Assembly (NCBI GenBank): GCA_900766735.1
Contig: CAAFWO010000027.1
Location: 1-9,458, forward strand
DNA length: 9,458 nt
DNA from: Clostridia bacterium
GTDB lineage: Bacteria; Bacillota; Clostridia; CAKSNL01; HGM11501
Direction: 5' to 3'
Shown: piece after piece, positions 5,964 through 9,458 of the stretch
Position numbering within the stretch: the first letter of the stretch is position 1
How the letters are laid out: each line of letters begins with the position of its first letter
Position numbers and translations under genes: made by a program
Notes under the pieces: model-generated
Told to the model about the DNA's origin: nothing
The model's database searches: none
Seen by the model: only the letters and a program-made list of their open reading frames with translations

Positions 5964-6122
5964 ATGAGTGACCGAAACAGCAAACAGTATATGAAATTCA
6001 AAGAGGAGAGGACGCGCCCGTCGAAGAATCTTTTGTCGGCGGCCGAAAAGAATTTTCCCGTCCGCGGGGACGGGAATGTCATCCTTAAAATGCCCCGCCT
6101 TTTCTTCACGGCAAAAAAATAG
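5964..6122 (+). pseudogene. 52-codon internally deleted remnant of a Tam-like methyltransferase
   Basis: An intact 52-codon frame starts at ATG 5964 behind GAGGTG (5953-5958) and ends with TAG at 6120. The first ~26 residues, with the core YMKFKEERTRPS, resemble the N-terminus of trans-aconitate 2-methyltransferase (E. coli Tam, recalled: YLHFSAERSRPA). The last ~24 residues, FPVRGDGNVILKMPRLFFTA, resemble its C-terminus (recalled: GQILLAFPRLFIVA). Normal family members are about 250 residues, so the whole SAM-binding Rossmann core appears to be missing while the two ends are joined in frame. A strong hairpin (CCCGTCC 6057-6063 with GGACGGG 6068-6074) lies just after the presumed junction, near 6045. 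It cannot be an active methyltransferase. Whether the mini-protein is still made is unknown; the ribosome-binding site is intact. An unrelated small gene is the alternative. Confidence 0.6.
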
Positions 6123-6160
6123 AGTACCCCCGCAAGCAACGGGCTTGCGGGGGTTATTTT
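6113..6160. terminator. Bidirectional terminator between convergent genes
   Basis: ACCCCCGCAAGC (6126-6137) and GCTTGCGGGGGT (6143-6154) pair perfectly around a 5-base loop. TTATTTT follows on the plus strand. On the minus strand a run of seven T's (A's at 6113-6119) follows after a short gap. It ends the small plus-strand ORF and the minus-strand SLH gene, whose stop codon is at 6159-6161. Confidence 0.9.
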
Positions 6161-8240
6161 ACTGTTTTTTAATTATTCTGAAAGCACCTGCGGCACCGTC
6201 ATAGAATACAAAGCTTTTGTCGTCTGTGATGTAAAGCTTGCCTCCATTATTATAATTCGGCATATTGTTAAAGTCCTTAACCTCTATGTCGTTTATCGTG
6301 TCAATTCCCTTGATGTAGCTGATGTTTCCTTCAAGGTCACTCTTTGCAATTTTTCCGGTAGAAAGATCCCAGTAGTAAAAATATCCGTCCTTCGCTCCGA
6401 AATAGTCTGCATTTGCATTATTTATGCCTTCCCATGTTCCTTTTGCAAAAGAATATTTTGACTGGTAGGTTTTTCTGTTATATGGGTAAATGCAATACAG
6501 ATTTTTGCCCTTGTTTACTACAATTGTAGAGGATTTTGAACTACAGTAATCTATCCGGGTCTCCGAAAAATCATCGCAATCAATAATAACGCATTTGTAG
6601 GTACGGCAGTATTCGCCAGCATCAATGTTTAGTTCATCATAATAATAATTAACAATCAACCGTCCATCATTAAAGTTGCCTAGTATATCCGTATGATAAT
6701 TGCGATAATTTACGTGATTAGTCAGCTTATCCGTGTATAACTCCGCCCTTTTGCCGGCTATTTTGTAAATCACATATTTGTCTGCGTCTTTATCATTGAG
6801 CGATTTACTTGTGCTGTATTTTTTGTAGTTGCCGATGAGCAAAAGCGTGTTGTTTCCGGTGTTATAGTAAAGCTGGGAAACCTCAAAGTCGTGGTATGTT
6901 CCGACAACGGTCTCTTCCTTCACGGTCTCCGTCACCTCTTCATAAACCGTTTCCTCCACTTCCACCGTCACAATTTTTGTTTTCGGCTTTTCCGCTTCAT
7001 CTTCGTTTTCTTCATTGTCTTTTGAATCCGTGGAATCTTCCTTGTCCTCGGCTTCGTCCTCTTCGTCTGCGGTCTCTGCCTCATCCTCACCGTCAAACTT
7101 TTTCGCTTCCTCATCCGAGGGCTCTTCCTTTACGGGTGCCTCCTTTGAAGGTTCGTCCTCATCTTCAATGGGCACTTCCTTTTTCACTGTCTTTATCACC
7201 GTTTTGGGCACCTTTTTGGTGACCTCTTTTTCAACGACTTTGATATCGTCATATTCAAGATCGTCAATATCGACAAGCTTTGTTCTCTTCTCAGCCTCAA
7301 TGTCTAACTTGTAAACGGCTTTTTGCGCACTGTCGTAATAATAAATATTATCGTCGTTATCCGATGTTGTGTAAGAGAAGGAGCCACTCACGCTGGCTTT
7401 TACCAGTGTATCGCAGGAATATGACGCTTTGGGCTCGTTCTTTTCGGGTGCCTCGTCCTCATCGTCAAACCGGTCCTTGTCGGGTTTTTCTGTTTTGGGT
7501 TTTTCCTCAGTTTTGGGCTTTTCCTCGGTCTTGGGCTTTTCGGGCTGCTTCACTTCAGTTTCTTTGTCACTGCCGGAGTCAAACACCTTGTTCCCGTTTC
7601 CGTACTGGTATGCTCTCCATAAAAGGGTGGCGGCTTCCGCGCGCGTAATGCTTGCCTGTCCGCGGAAGGTGTGGTCGTCATAGCCCGATATCAGCCCGTT
7701 TTGAAGCGCCGCGGCAACATATTTTCTCGCATTCGCGCTGATGGACTGACAGTCCGTGAACATTGCGTTAAGAGTTGACTCATCAACGTTGGTATTGTAG
7801 CCTTTTAATTTTACAAGCGCGACCGCAATATCCTCGCGGAGCGCGTTTTCGTTGGGGTGATAATAGCTCTGACCGTTTAAATTATATCCGCTTAAGTAGT
7901 ACATTCCGGTTGCAATGTACGGAGCATACCAGTCGCTCGCCGTAACGTCGGCAAACGAGGTCGCTCCGGAGCCGTCCTTAATATTAAGCCCCGCCGCGAG
8001 GCACATTATTTTTGCGAATTCGGCGCGGCTCACATTTCCTTCGGGATAATAGTTCCCGTCAGGGTAACCGTTGATCACTCCGCGTCTGCTCATTTCCTCT
8101 ATGCAGGTGAATGCCCAGTGCGAGTCTGGCACATCGTAAAATTTGCCCTGGTACGGGGAGCTATTGTCCACCGCAAAAATTCCCGATGTCAAACTTACAC
8201 ACATAATTACCGATAATAAAAATGCTGTTATTTTTTTCAT
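6159..8240 (-). CDS. Secreted SLH-domain cell-wall protein with propeller-like C-terminus
   Basis: A 693-residue surface protein. A signal peptide covers 1-23 (MKK, hydrophobic core, cleavage near GIFA/VD). Three SLH domains follow at about 34-79 (FYDVPDSHWA, INGYPDGNYYP, SRAEFAKIM), 95-145 and 160-213 (TRAEAATLLWR). SLH triplets bind secondary cell-wall polymer and hold proteins on the surface of Gram-positive cells. A KPKTEE repeat linker lies at 235-253. The rest has short beta-strand motifs such as NIYYYDSAQKAVYKLD (298-313) and YFGAKDGYFYYWDLSTGKI near the C-terminus, like propeller-type DUF5050 repeats; this fold is an inference. Residues 336-446 interrupt it: a Lys-rich segment with Val every fourth residue, a long acidic stretch (359-419) and a Glu-rich segment with the same Val spacing. 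No catalytic domain is recognisable. The start is supported by AAAAGGAG at 8250-8257. A structural or sensing wall protein is likely. Confidence 0.88.
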   Translation of the reverse strand: MKKITAFLLSVIMCVSLTSGIFAVDNSSPYQGKFYDVPDSHWAFTCIEEMSRRGVINGYPDGNYYPEGNVSRAEFAKIMCLAAGLNIKDGSGATSFADVTASDWYAPYIATGMYYLSGYNLNGQSYYHPNENALREDIAVALVKLKGYNTNVDESTLNAMFTDCQSISANARKYVAAALQNGLISGYDDHTFRGQASITRAEAATLLWRAYQYGNGNKVFDSGSDKETEVKQPEKPKTEEKPKTEEKPKTEKPDKDRFDDEDEAPEKNEPKASYSCDTLVKASVSGSFSYTTSDNDDNIYYYDSAQKAVYKLDIEAEKRTKLVDIDDLEYDDIKVVEKEVTKKVPKTVIKTVKKEVPIEDEDEPSKEAPVKEEPSDEEAKKFDGEDEAETADEEDEAEDKEDSTDSKDNEENEDEAEKPKTKIVTVEVEETVYEEVTETVKEETVVGTYHDFEVSQLYYNTGNNTLLLIGNYKKYSTSKSLNDKDADKYVIYKIAGKRAELYTDKLTNHVNYRNYHTDILGNFNDGRLIVNYYYDELNIDAGEYCRTYKCVIIDCDDFSETRIDYCSSKSSTIVVNKGKNLYCIYPYNRKTYQSKYSFAKGTWEGINNANADYFGAKDGYFYYWDLSTGKIAKSDLEGNISYIKGIDTINDIEVKDFNNMPNYNNGGKLYITDDKSFVFYDGAAGAFRIIKKQ
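7482..7545 (-). repeat. In-gene tandem repeat encoding KPKTEE units
   Basis: About three 15-18-base units (plus-strand forms such as GGGTTTTTCCTCAGTTTT and GGGCTTTTCCTCGGTCTT) encode KPKTEE, KPKTEE and KPKTEK after an initial PEKP. They form the linker between the SLH domains and the C-terminal region. Units differ by synonymous changes, but such arrays can vary in copy number by slippage. Confidence 0.7.
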
Positions 8241-8280
8241 CTGATATATCTCCTTTTTGTTATTTTATAACTTATATAAT

Positions 8281-8308
8281 AATATATCAGGTGTAAAAAG
8301 AGAGTAAA
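8281..8308 (-). promoter_or_regulatory. Candidate promoter of the SLH gene
   Basis: On the minus strand TTTACT (8303-8308) and TATATT (8281-8286) are 16 bases apart. Surrounding sequence is AT-rich with alternative pairs such as TTTACA further in, so the exact promoter is uncertain. It lies in the gap after the AraC-gene terminator. Confidence 0.4.
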
Positions 8309-8327
8309 AATTATCGGTATTAAGGGC

Positions 8328-8356
8328 AAAAAAATAGAGGCGTTCGCCTCTATTTT
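8328..8356 (-). terminator. Terminator of the AraC-family gene, overlapping its stop codon
   Basis: AAAATAGAGGC (8331-8341) and GCCTCTATTTT (8346-8356) pair perfectly around a 4-base loop. A T-run follows on the minus strand (A's at 8328-8334). The TAG stop (8350-8352) lies inside the stem, so the hairpin can form only after the ribosome has left. This separates the regulator from the SLH gene transcriptionally. Confidence 0.85.
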
Positions 8357-9228
8357 ACCGTATATCTTATTTTTCTGTATTCCGACGGGGAGAGGGACTT
8401 AAAGCGCTTGAATATCCTGTTAAAATAGGATACCGAGGAAAAGCCCACGTCCAGCGCGATGTCGGACACACTGCCGGAGTTGGAGGTCAAAAGCCTTTCG
8501 GACTTTATTACGCGGACGAAGTTTAAATACTCCGTGAAGGTCGAATTGGTCGCCTTTTTAAACACGCGGCAGAAGTACGACGGGTTCATATTTGTCGTCG
8601 CGCTCAGGCTCTCAAGGCTAATCTGTTCGTTATAGTGCGTGTCGATGAATCTAAGCGCCGGCATGATCTTGTCGATATATTTATTATTGAAGAAGGATTC
8701 GGTGTTCTGGAGTATCCGGCGGCGGTATAAAAGCCCGATCATGGAGTGTATCCCGGCGGTTATGAAATGCTCATAGCCCGTGTTTTTGTTGGAGATCTCC
8801 TCGCAAATCTTGTCGATATAAGAGGTCATCAGCCGGTTCTCGTCACTGTCCAGCCTGAAGACATGGGCCGGCTTTTCGCTGTTGCTGATGAAACGGTAAA
8901 GCGACTTACTGCCCGGTATATTGCTGTTATTGGTGTAGTTTTCGACGGCGAACTGAATAAGCGTCGTATTCGTGCCGTACTGAAGCGTTTCCGTTGCGTG
9001 CGGCACGCGTGACGCGATATAGATGATGTCGCCCGTCTGCGCGGTGAAATCCGTTCCGCCGGCGTGGCATAAAAACTCGCCGCCCTCGACTCTTAAAAAC
9101 TCCACCTCGTCGTGAATGTGCATTCCGGCAACGGTATGGGGAGGGAACGGCCTGAATTTGTTGTATGGCGAAAAGCTGACGCGGATCGGCACGTCCATAA
9201 TACTGGAATAGACTATCTCGTTTTTCAT
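8350..9228 (-). CDS. AraC-family transcriptional regulator with cupin sensor
   Basis: A 292-residue protein. The N-terminal half (about 20-110) is a cupin-type ligand-binding domain with HIHDEVEFLRVEGGE (37-51) and GDIIYIASRVPHA. The C-terminal ~100 residues carry the paired helix-turn-helix of AraC/XylS proteins: ISLESLSATTNMNPSYFCRV as the first and VSDIALDVGFSSVSYFNRIF as the second, followed by the usual SPSEYRK tail. Such regulators in Clostridia commonly sense sugars and activate nearby glycan genes. The ligand cannot be read from the sequence, and the adjacent SLH gene on the same strand is only a possible target. The start ATG is preceded by the modest site GGCGGTG (9236-9242). Its own promoter and a direct repeat near it suggest possible autoregulation. 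Confidence 0.93.
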   Translation of the reverse strand: MKNEIVYSSIMDVPIRVSFSPYNKFRPFPPHTVAGMHIHDEVEFLRVEGGEFLCHAGGTDFTAQTGDIIYIASRVPHATETLQYGTNTTLIQFAVENYTNNSNIPGSKSLYRFISNSEKPAHVFRLDSDENRLMTSYIDKICEEISNKNTGYEHFITAGIHSMIGLLYRRRILQNTESFFNNKYIDKIMPALRFIDTHYNEQISLESLSATTNMNPSYFCRVFKKATNSTFTEYLNFVRVIKSERLLTSNSGSVSDIALDVGFSSVSYFNRIFKRFKSLSPSEYRKIRYTVK

Positions 9229-9242
9229 AAGGTATCACCGCC

Positions 9243-9262
9243 TTAGTCAAAATCGTTAGTCA
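9243..9262. promoter_or_regulatory. Direct repeat, candidate operator
   Basis: TTAGTCA occurs at 9243-9249 and 9256-9262, a 13-base period (TGACTAA on the minus strand). The pair lies just downstream of the -10 of the AraC-family gene, across its likely transcription start. AraC-type proteins often bind direct repeats, so this is a candidate autoregulatory site. The period is shorter than the about 21-base spacing of classical AraC half-sites. Confidence 0.3.
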
Positions 9263-9263
9263 C

Positions 9264-9292
9264 AGTATAGCATGGTTTTAAGATAAAGTCAA
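9264..9292 (-). promoter_or_regulatory. Sigma-A promoter of the AraC-family gene
   Basis: On the minus strand TTGACT (9287-9292), a 17-base spacer and TATACT (9264-9269) give a near-consensus promoter. Transcription should start near 9257, about 30 bases before the start codon. Confidence 0.75.
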
Positions 9293-9351
9293 TATAATTA
9301 AAAACGGATGCGATTAGCCGGTTCGCGATAAGAGAGTACCGGTTTTACGTA

Positions 9352-9385
9352 AAAAGCACTGTAACTTTAAGGTTACAGTGCTTTT
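9352..9385. terminator. Strong bidirectional intrinsic terminator
   Basis: AAAAGCACTGTAAC (9352-9365) and GTTACAGTGCTTTT (9372-9385) form a perfect 14-bp stem with a 6-base loop and T-rich flanks on both strands. No plus-strand gene precedes it, so it probably ends a minus-strand gene lying to the right of the window. Confidence 0.8.
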
Positions 9386-9394
9386 ATCTTCGAT

Positions 9395-9458
9395 TTATGC
9401 AAAGTAATGCGTAAAACTGCCATGGGCATCATAAAAGCAAGATTTTTTGATGAAGTGC
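9395..9458 (-). CDS. Possible C-terminal codons of a gene cut by the window edge
   Basis: A minus-strand frame open from the right edge ends at TAA (9395-9397), nine bases before the terminator hairpin, and encodes about 20 residues ending GSFTHYFA. The spacing to the terminator fits a real gene end. A second minus-strand frame also stays open and stops inside the hairpin. On the plus strand ATG 9422 opens a frame starting MGIIKARFFDEV but has no Shine-Dalgarno sequence. The data are too short to decide. Confidence 0.25.
   Translation of the reverse strand, partial: HFIKKSCFYDAHGSFTHYFA

Noticed and set aside
5489..6139. 216-codon minus-strand open frame opposite ssb, rpsR and the small ORF
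   Set aside because: It is antisense to confidently identified genes and crosses the rpsR terminator hairpin. Its composition mirrors those genes.
7482..7545. CRISPR-like or mobile repeat array
   Set aside because: The repeats are contiguous 15-18-base units with no spacers, inside a coding frame, and simply encode a protein linker.
6896..7683. Plus-strand Ser- and Pro-rich open frames opposite the SLH gene
   Set aside because: They are the complement of Glu/Lys-rich low-complexity codons and have no ribosome-binding sites.

Overview
The window reads as chromosomal DNA of a low-to-mid GC, Gram-positive Clostridia-type bacterium, probably a gut Oscillospirales-like lineage. This is an inference from the strong Shine-Dalgarno sequences, consensus sigma-A promoters, a zinc-binding S18, an S-layer-homology (SLH) surface protein and a rpsF-ssb-rpsR operon. 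No phage, plasmid, transposase, CRISPR or rRNA/tRNA signal is visible.

Layout: (1) 1-312 is non-coding, with several inverted repeats, and ends in a strong plus-strand terminator. (2) 313-2373, minus strand, encodes an EF-G-like translational GTPase with non-canonical catalytic motifs. (3) 2374-2810 is a divergent intergenic region. It holds a perfect 12-bp palindrome in front of the EF-G-like gene, two plus-strand promoters, and a decayed duplicate of the promoter and 5' end of the SGNH esterase gene lying about 1.2 kb downstream. (4) 2811-4795 encodes two cytoplasmic esterases, an alpha/beta-hydrolase and an SGNH hydrolase, likely used to deacetylate imported glycans. (5) 4781-5950 is the rpsF-ssb-rpsR operon with a consensus promoter overlapping the end of the SGNH gene, a leader and a terminator. 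(6) 5964-6122 is a 52-codon ORF whose two ends match the two ends of trans-aconitate methyltransferase (Tam) family proteins, as if about 200 middle codons were deleted in frame. (7) 6159-8240, minus strand, encodes a secreted three-SLH-domain wall protein with a highly charged insert in a propeller-like region. (8) 8350-9228, minus strand, encodes an AraC-family regulator with a cupin sensor, its own promoter and a candidate operator. (9) 9229-9458 holds a strong bidirectional terminator and possibly the last codons of a gene continuing past the right edge.

Most of the window is housekeeping or ordinary accessory content. The most unusual features are two fossils not explained by intact genes: the 5' SGNH remnant at about 2500-2675, which keeps a perfect-consensus promoter while its ribosome-binding site and reading frame are destroyed, and the internally deleted Tam-like mini-ORF. 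Together they suggest gene loss by deletion at this locus. I found no convincing new multi-gene system.
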